The notes under the pieces were generated by a model, which did not search any database, was not told where the DNA came from, and saw nothing but the letters and a program-made list of their open reading frames with translations. The translations under genes and the position numbers were made by a program. Positions 1 to 8,830 of a stretch of DNA of 64,000 nucleotides are shown here, piece by piece. Where the stretch lies: assembly GCF_047121295.1 (NCBI RefSeq), contig NZ_CP139447.1:2294001-2358000 (forward strand), written 5' to 3'. Numbering within the stretch: position 1 is the stretch's first letter; every line of letters begins with the position of its first letter. Source of the stretch: Longispora sp047121295. GTDB taxonomy: Bacteria > Actinomycetota > Actinomycetes > Mycobacteriales > Micromonosporaceae.

Positions 1-82
1 CTTCGGGTCGCGTCGCTTCTCCGGGCGCTCCGGCGAGGAGTTAGGGGCGTCGCTGTGCGCTCAACCTCTGTAAGGTGCGGGC

Positions 83-1078
83 GTGACTGATTATGCGATC
101 GAGGCGGTGGGTCTGTGCCGGACCTACCGAAGTCGTACGGGGTGGTTGCGTCCGCGGGTCAAGGAGATCGAGGCGGTCCGCGGAGTCAGTTTCACCGTAG
201 GCAAGGGTGAGCTGTTCGGTCTTCTGGGTCCGAACGGTGCCGGCAAGACCACGGTGATCAAGATGTTGAACACGCTGCTCATTCCGAGCGACGGCACGGC
301 CAGGATCCTGGGCCGTGACGTCGTCACCGAGACTCAGGAGGTGCGCAGATCGATCGGCTACGTGTTCGGCGGTGACCGAGGTCTCTACGACAGGTTGTCG
401 GCATACGACAACCTCCGATACTTCGCCGAGCTCTACGCGGTGCCGGCACGCGAGCAGAAGACGCGGATCTCGGAGTTGCTGGAGCTTGTCGACCTCAGTG
501 GGCGGGAACATGAGCGTGTCGAAGGCTTCTCTCGCGGGATGCGGCAGAGGCTGCACATCGCCAGGGGACTCCTGCACCGGCCCCAGATCCTGTTCCTGGA
601 CGAACCTTCGATCGGCGTGGACCCTGTCGCCGCACGTGACCTGCGGCGAACAGTGGCCGACCTTGTCGCGGCCGGCACCACCGTGCTGTTGACGACGCAC
701 TACATGGCCGAGGCGGATGAGCTGTGTGACCGGATCGCCGTCATCGCACGGGGCGAGATCAGAGCACTGGGGACACCCGGTGAGCTGAAGCGCCACGCCG
801 AAGGCCGACGTGTCGTAGAGGTCGAGGCCTACGGGATCGGAGCGGATTCGATGGCGGCCATCCAGAGGCTCGACGGCGTGCGGGAGGCGACCCTTGACAC
901 GGTCGGTGCCGTCCAGGTGCTGAAGGTGCAGTCCAACGCGGATGTGGACGTGCAGCCGGAACTGCTCGCCATCCTGGAAGGTGTCCGGTTGGGTCGACTC
1001 GACGCACGCCGGCCGACTCTCGAGGACGCGTACATTTCGATCATCAGCGGAGCGGCGCGGCAGGAGGCGGTGCTGTGA
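83..1078 (+). CDS. ABC transporter ATP-binding protein, exporter type
   Basis: Cytoplasmic ATPase that powers the two permeases that follow. Walker A GPNGAGKTT is at residues 49-57, the signature FSRGM near 149, Walker B ILFLDEPSIG near 170 and the switch His in LLTTHYMAEADE. The 331-residue length includes a C-terminal extension typical of drug/natural-product exporters (DrrA-like). GTG start at 83 is chosen because AAGG lies 8 nt upstream. Its stop overlaps the start of the next gene by 4 bp, so the transporter is translationally coupled. Context (short peptide, TldD/E, nucleotidyltransferase on the other strand) suggests it exports the product of this cluster or gives immunity; the substrate is inferred, the transporter type is seen. 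Confidence 0.93.
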   Translation: MTDYAIEAVGLCRTYRSRTGWLRPRVKEIEAVRGVSFTVGKGELFGLLGPNGAGKTTVIKMLNTLLIPSDGTARILGRDVVTETQEVRRSIGYVFGGDRGLYDRLSAYDNLRYFAELYAVPAREQKTRISELLELVDLSGREHERVEGFSRGMRQRLHIARGLLHRPQILFLDEPSIGVDPVAARDLRRTVADLVAAGTTVLLTTHYMAEADELCDRIAVIARGEIRALGTPGELKRHAEGRRVVEVEAYGIGADSMAAIQRLDGVREATLDTVGAVQVLKVQSNADVDVQPELLAILEGVRLGRLDARRPTLEDAYISIISGAARQEAVL

Positions 1079-1851
1079 ACCTCAGTCTTGCCCGGATGGT
1101 CGCGGTCAGTGCCGGCCTGCACGTCAAGATGGCTTCGCGGAGCACGTTCGAGATCGCCAGCGGCCTCATCGTCCCCCTGGTCCAGGCCACCATGGCGGTC
1201 TATCTTCTCCGCGCCAGCGACCATCCGCAGAACATGGTGACCGCAGCGGTGGGCGCGGGCCTGATGGGCATCTGGTCACAGGTTCTGTTCGGATCCGGCG
1301 GCGCGATTCAGCGACAGCGCTGGACCGGTACGCTCGAGATGCTGGTCATCGCGCCTCGTCCGGCCGCGTTGACCATTGTCCCGATCACCGTTGCCACCGG
1401 GATTCGGGGCGGATACACGATGGTCGCGACCCTGGGATGGGGCTGGGCCGTCTACGGAGTCCAGCCGAGCTTCGCCCACCCGTTGCTGTTCATGGTCTCA
1501 GTGGCGGCCTGCATCACCGGTCTCGGAATGTTCGGTCTTCTCCTCGCTTCGACGTTCGTCCTCACGCGCAATGCGAACGCGATCTGTAACACGCTCGAGT
1601 ACCCGATCTGGCTCCTGTCCGGAATGTTGGTGCCGATCACGGTCCTCCCTGGGTGGACAGCACCCGTCGCCAACGTGCTTCCCACCACCTGGGGCGCGAG
1701 GGCCGTCCATGAGGCTGCGGTCGGCGGTGCCGTGTGGCCCGCGGTTGGCCTGTGCCTGTTGATCAGCGCCGTGTACTTCACGTTGGGTGCGCTGTCCATG
1801 TCGTACGTCGAACGCCGGGCCCGGATCACTGCGACTCTTGCTTTGGCTTAA
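1075..1851 (+). CDS. ABC transporter permease (ABC-2 type)
   Basis: 258-residue integral membrane protein with about six hydrophobic segments and the ABC-2 feature of long alternating helices with a short cytoplasmic N-terminus. It starts with GTG overlapping the ATPase stop (GTGA). Together with the next permease it would form a heterodimeric channel driven by the upstream ATPase. No specific substrate motif is visible. The family assignment rests on hydropathy and on position in the operon. Confidence 0.85.
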   Translation: MNLSLARMVAVSAGLHVKMASRSTFEIASGLIVPLVQATMAVYLLRASDHPQNMVTAAVGAGLMGIWSQVLFGSGGAIQRQRWTGTLEMLVIAPRPAALTIVPITVATGIRGGYTMVATLGWGWAVYGVQPSFAHPLLFMVSVAACITGLGMFGLLLASTFVLTRNANAICNTLEYPIWLLSGMLVPITVLPGWTAPVANVLPTTWGARAVHEAAVGGAVWPAVGLCLLISAVYFTLGALSMSYVERRARITATLALA

Positions 1852-1860
1852 GGATCCAAC

Positions 1861-2637
1861 ATGAGACTTCTCCTGTACGGGGGCGCCCTCGCCTACCGGG
1901 CGCTGTTCAACTGGACCACGCCCGCCATGTTCATCGGCACCCTGCTGATCGGTCCGATCTTCCAGCTGCTGTTCTTCGCCTACCTGGGCCGACAGCTCGG
2001 CGTGGAAAGCGATTCCTACTACATCGTCGGCAACGCGCTTCTCGCGACCTCGGCACCCTGCCTGTTCGGGGGCACGATGGCGATCGCCAACGAGCGACGC
2101 TTCGGCACCCTGGCGAGTGTGTTGCTGTCGCCGCGTAGCCGGACAGTCATCTTCTGCGGGCGGGCACTGCCCTACGCGGCGAACGGCTTGTTGGTCGCGG
2201 GATTCACCCTGATCGCCGGCACTTTCCTGCTTGGCTTGAGGATTCCCGTCGGGGCCTGGGCCGGCCTACTGCTGGCGATGACTGCCGCGTCGCTGTCGGC
2301 GGCCTTCTTCGGTCTGGTGCTGGGATCGATCGGACTGCGGTTCCGGGACGTGTGGTTGGTGTCCAACTCGGTCGCCGCGATCCTGGTCCTACTCAGCGAC
2401 ACCATCGTGACCAGGAGCATCCTGCCGCCCTTCATGCGGGCCGTCGGAGACTTTCTCCCACTGACGCATTCCGCACGTGCCGCCCGAAGCTTGGTCGGAG
2501 GTGCGCCCTTGAGTTCGGTCCTTCCTGAACTTGGAATCGAACTCGCCATCGCCGCGGGATTCGGCCTGCTGGCGACGGTGATGCTCAAGGTATTCGAGAC
2601 GGAGAGCAGGCGTACGGCCAGTCTGGAGACACTGTGA
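1861..2637 (+). CDS. ABC transporter permease (ABC-2 type), second subunit
   Basis: 258-residue membrane protein of exactly the same length as its neighbour, with about six hydrophobic segments and the ABC-2 region around GGTMAIANERRFGTL. ATG start 9 nt after the previous stop, with AAGGA 6 nt upstream. Two different permeases plus one ATPase make a complete three-component exporter. The 67-bp gap to the kinase gene downstream has no terminator I can see, so the transporter and the following two enzymes are probably one transcript. Confidence 0.85.
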   Translation: MRLLLYGGALAYRALFNWTTPAMFIGTLLIGPIFQLLFFAYLGRQLGVESDSYYIVGNALLATSAPCLFGGTMAIANERRFGTLASVLLSPRSRTVIFCGRALPYAANGLLVAGFTLIAGTFLLGLRIPVGAWAGLLLAMTAASLSAAFFGLVLGSIGLRFRDVWLVSNSVAAILVLLSDTIVTRSILPPFMRAVGDFLPLTHSARAARSLVGGAPLSSVLPELGIELAIAAGFGLLATVMLKVFETESRRTASLETL

Positions 2638-2704
2638 TCCGTCGTCGAGACAGCCTGATGGTCCTCGTGCCCTTGGGCACCCGCGCGAGTCAATTCACCT
2701 CGCC

Positions 2705-4114
2705 GTGCGCCCGGCGGTAGAGTTCGCGTGCCTGCTTCCCAATCAGGATCGTTCGGCACTCCTGGTATCCGCCGACGCGCGGGCGGGAGTCCAGCTGCCA
2801 GGTGTGGTCGCGAAACCGGAGATCGAACACGGGCTGTCGGCCCTCGCCACTGTCCTGGAGGGCGCGATCTCCCTGCGCCGTTGGAGCCCGGGTACCGCGA
2901 CGAACGCTCTGGAACTTCACCCGCTGCCACCGGACTGGACACCGCCGCAGGCCTTCGCGTGGCTCCCGGTGACGGAGTTGGACACCGTGTGCCTGCCGCC
3001 GGGGACGGTGGGTCGGCTGCGGTACGCCTCGCAGCGGTCGTGGGCGCAGTGGATGGAGGACTGGGCGGGGAGACCGGGCACGCCCGTCCACGGTTCCGCG
3101 GCGCCCTGGGCCCAATCCGACTGGTATCCGCAATTCACCGAATGGGTGAGTTTGAGCCTCGCCGGTCGGCACATTGACCCGCAGGGGGCAGCGGTCCCCG
3201 TACAGCAGTGGGGGATCTCGGCTGTCTACCGCCAGCGGACATCGGCTGGGGACTTCTTCGCGAAGGCAGTCAGGCGAGGGGTCGCCGGCCGGTTAGGGGA
3301 GCCGCTGTTCGGCCACGAGCCGGCGATCACGCGAGCGTTGGCAGAGATGTCTCCTCGGCGCCTGCCCCATGTGTTCGATGCCGATTCCGCGCATGGCTGG
3401 TTGATCACGGCGGACGCTTCCATCACGGCGATCCGCCACCTGCCGTACGACAAGTGGGAGTTGGGTGTCCTGGCCTTGGCCGAAGTGCAGAAGGCATGGA
3501 TAGGTCAGGAGGAGCGGTTGACGTCGCTTGGCTGCGCTGACCGGCGGCCAGGCCGGCTGACGCGGCTGTTGTCCTCCGCTCCGGGGCGGCGTCCTGTGAT
3601 CTGTGCCGAGCTTCCGCCCGAGGCCGCGAGGCGAGAGGATCTGTGGGCGGCCATCGCCGATCTGTGTGGCCTGCTGGAGGCCGGCCCCGTGCCCAGCACC
3701 GTGACGCACGGGGACTTCCACGCCGGTAACGTCGGGCTGCGTCCGGACAACAGCACATGCATCATCGACTGGTCCTACGCGGCCCTCGGTCACCCGTTCC
3801 TGGACGCGTGGCTGTACATTCACCGGCTACCTGAGGTCTGGCGCACTCGTGTCGCGGAAACCTACCTGAATGAGTGGCGCGATGCCGCTCCGATCGCCGA
3901 GTTACATCGGATGTTGGACGCGGCGGGCGTGGTCTCCGCGCTACACCAGGTGCTCACGTACGGTGAGATCATAGATAGCCTGGAACCTACCGAACAGTCA
4001 GACTTCGACCCGATCCGGTTACGTTGGTGGCGCCGAGCCGTCGACAGCTGGAACCGATACGAAACCAGGTACTGTCATGAAACTGGCCGCGTTCTGGGAC
4101 CGGATCTCCAATGA
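2705..4114 (+). CDS. APH-fold phosphotransferase with N-terminal extension
   Basis: 469-residue cytoplasmic protein. The C-terminal half (about 170-440) is an aminoglycoside/choline-kinase fold: catalytic loop HGDFHAGNVG near residue 335 and metal-binding IIDWSYAALG near 354. The first 160 residues (start VRPAVEFACLLPNQDRSALLV) have the look of a Nudix-like or related alpha/beta domain, but no complete Nudix box is visible. GTG start at 2705. It overlaps the phosphatase gene by 38 bp. The family phosphorylates hydroxyl groups on small molecules; here it could modify the product during synthesis or as self-protection. The substrate cannot be read from sequence. Confidence 0.8.
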   Translation: MRPAVEFACLLPNQDRSALLVSADARAGVQLPGVVAKPEIEHGLSALATVLEGAISLRRWSPGTATNALELHPLPPDWTPPQAFAWLPVTELDTVCLPPGTVGRLRYASQRSWAQWMEDWAGRPGTPVHGSAAPWAQSDWYPQFTEWVSLSLAGRHIDPQGAAVPVQQWGISAVYRQRTSAGDFFAKAVRRGVAGRLGEPLFGHEPAITRALAEMSPRRLPHVFDADSAHGWLITADASITAIRHLPYDKWELGVLALAEVQKAWIGQEERLTSLGCADRRPGRLTRLLSSAPGRRPVICAELPPEAARREDLWAAIADLCGLLEAGPVPSTVTHGDFHAGNVGLRPDNSTCIIDWSYAALGHPFLDAWLYIHRLPEVWRTRVAETYLNEWRDAAPIAELHRMLDAAGVVSALHQVLTYGEIIDSLEPTEQSDFDPIRLRWWRRAVDSWNRYETRYCHETGRVLGPDLQ

Positions 4115-4946
4115 GCTGGTGGACGCACTTGCCGGGCACCGGGCGAGTATTCCGACGCTTCGCGTCGAGGAGAAGGCCGACCGGTCGTTGTTGACCGATG
4201 CCGATCTGGCGATGGAGACCCTGATCGTCGAGAGGATCCATGGCCTGGATCCCCACGCACGGGTGATCGCCGAGGAATCGGCTGCCAGCCTGGCGCCTGA
4301 TCCCGACTTCACGACCCAGGGCCGCATCTGGGTCATCGACCCCATCGACGGGACTGCGGAGTTTCTTCGCCCGCACAGCTCGGAGTTCTGTTCAGTCGTC
4401 TGTCTCCTTGAGGACGGCCGACCGGTGGGGGCGCTCGTCGTCGCTCCCGAGTTGGGAGTCGGACGCACTCCTGTCGTCATCGCCGCATGTGACGGTCGGG
4501 TGACCGTCAACGGCCGGCCCGCGACGGCGAACTCAGGCCGGCCGCCGACGTACTCGGTATCCGTGACCAGGAGCTCGAGGAGGCCGCCGCCCGCACACGA
4601 AGCGGTCATGGAGCGCGCCGGCTACACGATGAAGACCCGCGCGACCTCCCAGACTCTCGACATGGCCCGCACGGCATTGGATCTCACCGCCGTGACTCGC
4701 GAGCCCGTGCGGTTCGACCTCTTCTACCGGCGGCGGCAGAAGGCCTGGGATGCGTTGGCGGGGCTCTGCCTGGGGGAGTTCACGGGCCTGCTTTCTTCGA
4801 ACATGGCCGGCCGCTCGCCGTCGCCCGTCGGATTGGACATCCTGGCCCAGGGCGAGCCGGTGTTTCCGGCCACGGTGATGGGACGCGAGGAGACGGTTGG
4901 ATGGTTCCTCGGGGCAGAATCGCATCCGGGCGCCTGCTGCTCCTGA
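4077..4946 (+). CDS. inositol-monophosphatase-family phosphatase
   Basis: 289-residue Mg2+-dependent phosphatase. Metal ligands are visible: EES near residue 66, DPIDGT near 88 and WDALAG near 224, the three signature elements of the IMPase/CysQ/histidinol-phosphatase superfamily. ATG start lies inside the kinase gene, so translation is coupled. Family members remove phosphate from inositol, histidinol, fructose bisphosphate or 3'-phosphonucleotides; which applies here is unknown. A kinase and a phosphatase encoded together suggest a phosphorylated protected intermediate that is released later. The gene converges with the TldE-like gene, 7 bp apart. Confidence 0.85.
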   Translation: MKLAAFWDRISNELVDALAGHRASIPTLRVEEKADRSLLTDADLAMETLIVERIHGLDPHARVIAEESAASLAPDPDFTTQGRIWVIDPIDGTAEFLRPHSSEFCSVVCLLEDGRPVGALVVAPELGVGRTPVVIAACDGRVTVNGRPATANSGRPPTYSVSVTRSSRRPPPAHEAVMERAGYTMKTRATSQTLDMARTALDLTAVTREPVRFDLFYRRRQKAWDALAGLCLGEFTGLLSSNMAGRSPSPVGLDILAQGEPVFPATVMGREETVGWFLGAESHPGACCS

Positions 4947-4953
4947 CTGTCGC

Positions 4954-6258
4954 TCACAGGAAAGTCACAGCGCCCCCGCCGAGATGCACTGTGGAGCCGA
5001 GGGCCTGGGCGGAATTCGGGGTGGGTACGGCATCGTCTTCGACGTGGAGAACATTCGCCAACAAGCGGGTGAGGCTCGTCCGCACCTGTGCTACGAAGAA
5101 CATGTGGGGGTCACCGAGCGTAGGCTGGAGGCTGGCCCGAAAGCGGACGGTGCCCTCTGCCGACATCTCTAGCTTGCGGGTCCGCGTCTCCAGGAATCCA
5201 TGCACATATACAGTGGACGGGAGACGGGTCGGCACCCCGAACGGGCTGGATGGCTCAAGTACCAGGGACCGTGCTTTCGGCTCGATCTCTCCGGAGCGCT
5301 GTGAGTAGAAGCCATTCCCACCCAGCTCGGACATTGGCACCACTGCGGCTTGATGCGTGATCGCCCCCTGGACGACACCCCGCTTGATGAGAGGCGTTGT
5401 GCGCAGCCTGACGCCCTCATCGTCTCCGACCACCGATCCCTCACGCGGAGGAGGCATGCTGTCGTAGACGCCCAGCCAGGTTGGTCCGACGGTCGTGCCT
5501 AGCGACAAGCGTCTCGTCGATGCGAAATGCCCGTAGTGGTTGGTGAGGAGATCGCCCAGCCTCTCGAGTATTTGCGCGGTGGCCGATGGCAGGAACACCA
5601 GACCAGCCGGGTTCGCCGGGCGGGAGGCCATCCCGGCGACCGAGGCCAAGGACGCGGCGGAGTGGAGTGCGTCGCCAGTCAGTATCTCCTCGCCGACGGC
5701 ATACCTGCCGTATACGACGTGTCGAGACAGCTGGGGAGAGAGATCGCGTCTCAGGAGGACGCCTGTGACCGTGTACCAGCGCCGGGAGGTGTCGTAGTTT
5801 GTTCCGGCAACGCTCCTGTAAGCGGTTTCGTGGATGGTTTCCGAGATCGTCAGAGAATGGCACTCGACGTTTGCGGGAAGTGAAGTCTCAAGAAGCGACT
5901 TCAAGGTGCCGCGGAAGAACTCAGGGGCCTCGCACTCCGCAGGGGCCAGTGCCGGGTGCCCGACCAGGGGGCCTTGTTCCCGGGAGGCGATGCCCGCCGG
6001 GTCGTGGACGGCCAATGCGTCAGCCAACATCGGCGTCAACAGTGCCGGCGGAACGGCTCCCGAGATCGTGGCGACCTTACTGCTGCCCGAATCGTGAGTC
6101 TTCGCGACGACAGTGTCATGCACCTGAAGATTCATGGTCGTCTGGGAGCGGCTGTACTCGATCCTCTGGCGCCTGCCGTGGACCGCCAAGACGGAGGCGT
6201 GTCCGGCGGGACTGCTGTCGAGGAAAGCGGCGACGCGGTCTAGGAGGACGCCCGACAT
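4954..6258 (-). CDS. TldE/PmbA-like subunit of a TldD/TldE metallopeptidase
   Basis: 434-residue member of the TldD/PmbA family, the non-catalytic partner: it lacks the HExxxH motif but keeps the C-terminal glycine-rich region with LRTTPLIKRGVVQG and HGFLETRTRK. It overlaps the TldD gene upstream by 19 bp, as expected for an obligate heterodimer. In characterised systems (microcin B17, C7-type peptide-nucleotides) TldD/E trims leader or N-terminal residues from modified peptides threaded through the dimer. Here the short peptide at the head of the operon is the natural candidate substrate (inference). It is the last gene of the minus-strand operon. Confidence 0.85.
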   Translation of the reverse strand: MSGVLLDRVAAFLDSSPAGHASVLAVHGRRQRIEYSRSQTTMNLQVHDTVVAKTHDSGSSKVATISGAVPPALLTPMLADALAVHDPAGIASREQGPLVGHPALAPAECEAPEFFRGTLKSLLETSLPANVECHSLTISETIHETAYRSVAGTNYDTSRRWYTVTGVLLRRDLSPQLSRHVVYGRYAVGEEILTGDALHSAASLASVAGMASRPANPAGLVFLPSATAQILERLGDLLTNHYGHFASTRRLSLGTTVGPTWLGVYDSMPPPREGSVVGDDEGVRLRTTPLIKRGVVQGAITHQAAVVPMSELGGNGFYSQRSGEIEPKARSLVLEPSSPFGVPTRLPSTVYVHGFLETRTRKLEMSAEGTVRFRASLQPTLGDPHMFFVAQVRTSLTRLLANVLHVEDDAVPTPNSAQALGSTVHLGGGAVTFL

Positions 6259-7637
6259 TTCGGCTCCATCCTCAGTTGGGAGAACGCCAAGGAGGGAGCG
6301 ACCATACTGATCGGAAGGATCTGTCCGCCCTTTCCGCAGCGTGCTTCGCTCGCCTCGGGGTCGCTTCCGATGGCGACCAGGTGATCCAAGGCGTCGGTGA
6401 CCCGCCCGGAGAAGACGGCCTCGCCGAACGTTCCGATCTCTCGGCCGGCCCTCACCAGCCGAGATTGGGGAGCTCGTAGTGAGAAGCGCCCCGAAACCGG
6501 GTCGACCGCCGCACGTGCTATTCGGTCCACAACGATCGTGGTGTGCGCCATACTTCTCATCTCGGCCGGTTCCGTGGAGCCTGCCGCCGTCACGGTGGTT
6601 GTACTCCTGGGCAAGGACGTGTGCTGGAACGACATTCTTCTGCCATGCCCGTTCGACGGCTCCTCGCCGCCCCGGGAGCGAAGCGTGTCGCGGACCGTTC
6701 CCTGGTCGACTAGAAGTACCTCCTCCGCCGGAATCCCCTCGCTGTCGACCGAGTAGGAGCCCCAGTGGGGAAACGCCGCAGGGCTGTCAGAGACGCTTAA
6801 GGGCATCGGTGTGATTCGCGAACCCTTCCGCCCGTGTAGCACGGAACGCGGGTCGGCACAGGTGTCCGCCTCGAGCAGGTGAGTCACGGTCTCGTGGAGG
6901 AACGTCGCCGAAGCCGCTGGCGACAGGACGACCGCGTAGTCTCCAGCGGCCGGTGCGTCCGCGCGAACCTCGGCCCGCATCGCGTCGGCACAGGCAGCCC
7001 CCAGCAGAAGAGTTGGATCGGCCGCCGCACCGTCGACGTAACTCGTATGAGCGGCCGAGGCGCGACCGGAGACAATTGCACGCTCCTTGTCGACCAGTTC
7101 ACAGATCAGTCGGAGATGGCTCACGCGGAGGCCGAGGGGAGAAGGACGTGGCAGGTTCACCGCGGCCGAGAGCGCGAAGCTCGAACTCAACCGGAACCGC
7201 ACGGCCAGCCTCGGACCGGCTCCGGCACCTTCCCAGTCCGCGGTGGCCACCCGGCACCGCTCGATGAGGTCGAGGATCCGCTTTCTCCACCTGTCCCGTT
7301 CCGGTTCAGAGCTGTTGTAGCCGGTTGTTCCGTGGTCGTATGCGGCCAAGCCCCGGGACAGTTGTCGGACGCTCGAAGGCGTCAGGGTCGTCGCGCTCGT
7401 GAACTGCGTTCTGGCCCCGGATCTGAGGGCGACGCCCAGTCCCGCGACTCGGGACAGTTCGGCGCGCTGGACCGTTCCGGCGTCCATCGACACCGTGTAG
7501 GAAGTCAGGTCCTGCAGGTAGGACTCGGCGTGGTCGGCGCCAGACTCAGAGAGGCCCAGGGCTGCCTGGCGGACGAGCTCGGACCAGTGTTCATCCATGT
7601 CCCAGTGATCCGGGGACGGCGCGTGGGGCATCCTCAC
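6240..7637 (-). CDS. TldD-like zinc metallopeptidase, catalytic subunit
   Basis: 465-residue TldD homologue. The zinc motif HETVTH (family HExxxH) is near residues 248-253, followed by LLEAD, and the C-terminal cysteine region RCGKGGQILP near 430 matches the TldD CGKxGQ element. Length is normal for TldD. The start overlaps the nucleotidyltransferase stop by 4 bp. This is a dedicated copy in a biosynthetic context, not an obvious housekeeping pair, because it is embedded in the operon with a 16-residue peptide gene. Expected role: proteolytic maturation of the modified peptide in the cytoplasm before export. Confidence 0.88.
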   Translation of the reverse strand: MRMPHAPSPDHWDMDEHWSELVRQAALGLSESGADHAESYLQDLTSYTVSMDAGTVQRAELSRVAGLGVALRSGARTQFTSATTLTPSSVRQLSRGLAAYDHGTTGYNSSEPERDRWRKRILDLIERCRVATADWEGAGAGPRLAVRFRLSSSFALSAAVNLPRPSPLGLRVSHLRLICELVDKERAIVSGRASAAHTSYVDGAAADPTLLLGAACADAMRAEVRADAPAAGDYAVVLSPAASATFLHETVTHLLEADTCADPRSVLHGRKGSRITPMPLSVSDSPAAFPHWGSYSVDSEGIPAEEVLLVDQGTVRDTLRSRGGEEPSNGHGRRMSFQHTSLPRSTTTVTAAGSTEPAEMRSMAHTTIVVDRIARAAVDPVSGRFSLRAPQSRLVRAGREIGTFGEAVFSGRVTDALDHLVAIGSDPEASEARCGKGGQILPISMVAPSLAFSQLRMEPKCRASS

Positions 7638-8668
7638 CGCAGGGCGCCCAGGTCAAATAGCTTGTTGATTCCCTTCTCGGCGTTGTCGGCGCTGATGCCC
7701 AGGGCCGTCGCGAACTGAACGAGATCGGTCCGCGACCGACTCCCGTCCGCCGCCACCCACAGTCTCACCAACCGAGGCGAGAGCCGCACCTGGGTCTTCG
7801 CGGAGGTGAGCAACACCGCGTCGGTGATGCGCATCGGAAGCCAGCCGCGATCGCGGCGGATGCCGTCGGTGCGCCCCTGCCATCCTGTCCATTCTTCGCT
7901 CGATGCGTGTTCCCAGCCCTCGGTGATCGCGGCGCCAACGCACGCCTGCGCGAACTCGATGCGCCGGGCGATGAGTGTTTCAGGGTCGACGGGTTCGCGG
8001 GGGCAGAGCAGCTCGATCACAGCGGAGTAGGGGAAGTTGGCGGGTGCCGATCGCCGAAGCTTGCGCAGCACCCACTTGTTTCCCAGGTACAGGTCGTCCA
8101 GGCCGATGAGATAGGCCTGTAGGGCGTTGACCAGCAGTTCATGGGATATGAGGAGTGCCGCTTGCGCGTCGTCATCGTGGAGGAACCCGAGCGTGTCCTC
8201 GGTGTTGCCGCCGACCATATTCACCTGGCGGCCGATCATCAGCTTGCGCAGTTCGGATCTGTGCCTCTGGAGATCGTGTAGCGCCGCGTCGTACTCCGCT
8301 GACGGCTTGACGATGCTGGCGAGCAGCAGCCGCACTGCCAGGGCATACGAAGCTTTAGGACGCTGCAACGCATAGAGGTCTTCGGTACTCGCGTCGAACA
8401 AGGAGACCGCACCCGCGAGTTCGGCCATCCATCCGGGCGTCCTGAACTCCACGTCGACTCGCGTCCCGTTCACCCGACGCTGCACCATCGGGGGCCCGCT
8501 CACGGAGCCTGAGCAAGTCACGAACACGTCCACGTCGCTGAAGGCGTTGCCGAGTCCGGCGATCAGGCTCCCCGAGAGGAAGACACACTCGACATCGGGA
8601 AGTGCCGCATACTCTCGAGCGACGGAGAGTCCATCGTCGAGCTTTCCTTGCCTCGCTAGCATATCCAC
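7634..8668 (-). CDS. nucleotidyltransferase with C-terminal PqqD/RRE-like winged-helix domain
   Basis: 344 residues. N-terminal MNT-type nucleotidyltransferase: GSLIAGLGNAFSDVDVF (GS at 33-34, Asp45 and Asp47) plus a third acidic residue in RVDVEF (Asp72), the full metal triad. A helical middle region follows. The last ~63 residues (VRLSPRLVRLWVAADG... then a helix-rich end, LGALR) have the spacing of a PqqD-like RiPP recognition element, an assignment by eye. GTG start at 8668 with GGGGGA 5 nt upstream; ATG at 8662 is an alternative. It could add a nucleotide to the peptide encoded upstream, guided by the RRE-like domain, or to a small molecule. Fold is well supported for the transferase and moderately for the RRE. 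Confidence 0.75.
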   Translation of the reverse strand: MDMLARQGKLDDGLSVAREYAALPDVECVFLSGSLIAGLGNAFSDVDVFVTCSGSVSGPPMVQRRVNGTRVDVEFRTPGWMAELAGAVSLFDASTEDLYALQRPKASYALAVRLLLASIVKPSAEYDAALHDLQRHRSELRKLMIGRQVNMVGGNTEDTLGFLHDDDAQAALLISHELLVNALQAYLIGLDDLYLGNKWVLRKLRRSAPANFPYSAVIELLCPREPVDPETLIARRIEFAQACVGAAITEGWEHASSEEWTGWQGRTDGIRRDRGWLPMRITDAVLLTSAKTQVRLSPRLVRLWVAADGSRSRTDLVQFATALGISADNAEKGINKLFDLGALR

Positions 8669-8701
8669 TGGTTTCCCCCATGAAAACTGCCTGGATGAGT
8701 G

Positions 8702-8734
8702 GCGCCAGGGGCCGCTCTGGGCGACCCCTGGCGC
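8702..8734 (-). terminator. stem-loop between peptide gene and nucleotidyltransferase gene
   Basis: Perfect 10-bp inverted repeat, GCGCCAGGGG paired with CCCCTGGCGC, around a 13-nt loop, starting 11 nt after the peptide stop codon. There is no T-run, so it is better read as a partial terminator or mRNA-stabilising hairpin that gives more peptide than enzyme message, as often found after RiPP precursor genes. Confidence 0.6.
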
Positions 8735-8744
8735 GCCGAATCGC

Positions 8745-8795
8745 CTAGCCCAACTGCTCCAGCGACACTTCGATCTCGATGATCTCGTCCTCCAT
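8745..8795 (-). CDS. 16-residue acidic peptide, candidate precursor of a modified peptide
   Basis: Translates to MEDEIIEIEVSLEQLG and stops with TAG. ATG at 8795 is preceded by GGGGGAAGGGGG 8 nt upstream, a strong ribosome site; a GTG nine bases further upstream is in frame but too close to that site. Six of 16 residues are acidic, with alternating Ile/Val and Glu that would form a beta strand, as leaders do when they bind an RRE. It is the first gene behind a plausible promoter, followed by a stem-loop, then nucleotidyltransferase, TldD and TldE. The product class is inferred: a RiPP, a peptide-nucleotide of the microcin C type, or a carrier peptide on which a small molecule is built. Its shortness is unusual and it could also be a regulatory leader peptide. 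Confidence 0.6.
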   Translation of the reverse strand: MEDEIIEIEVSLEQLG

Positions 8796-8830
8796 GGGAC
8801 CCACCCCCTTCCCCCGTTGGTGGTCGCACA

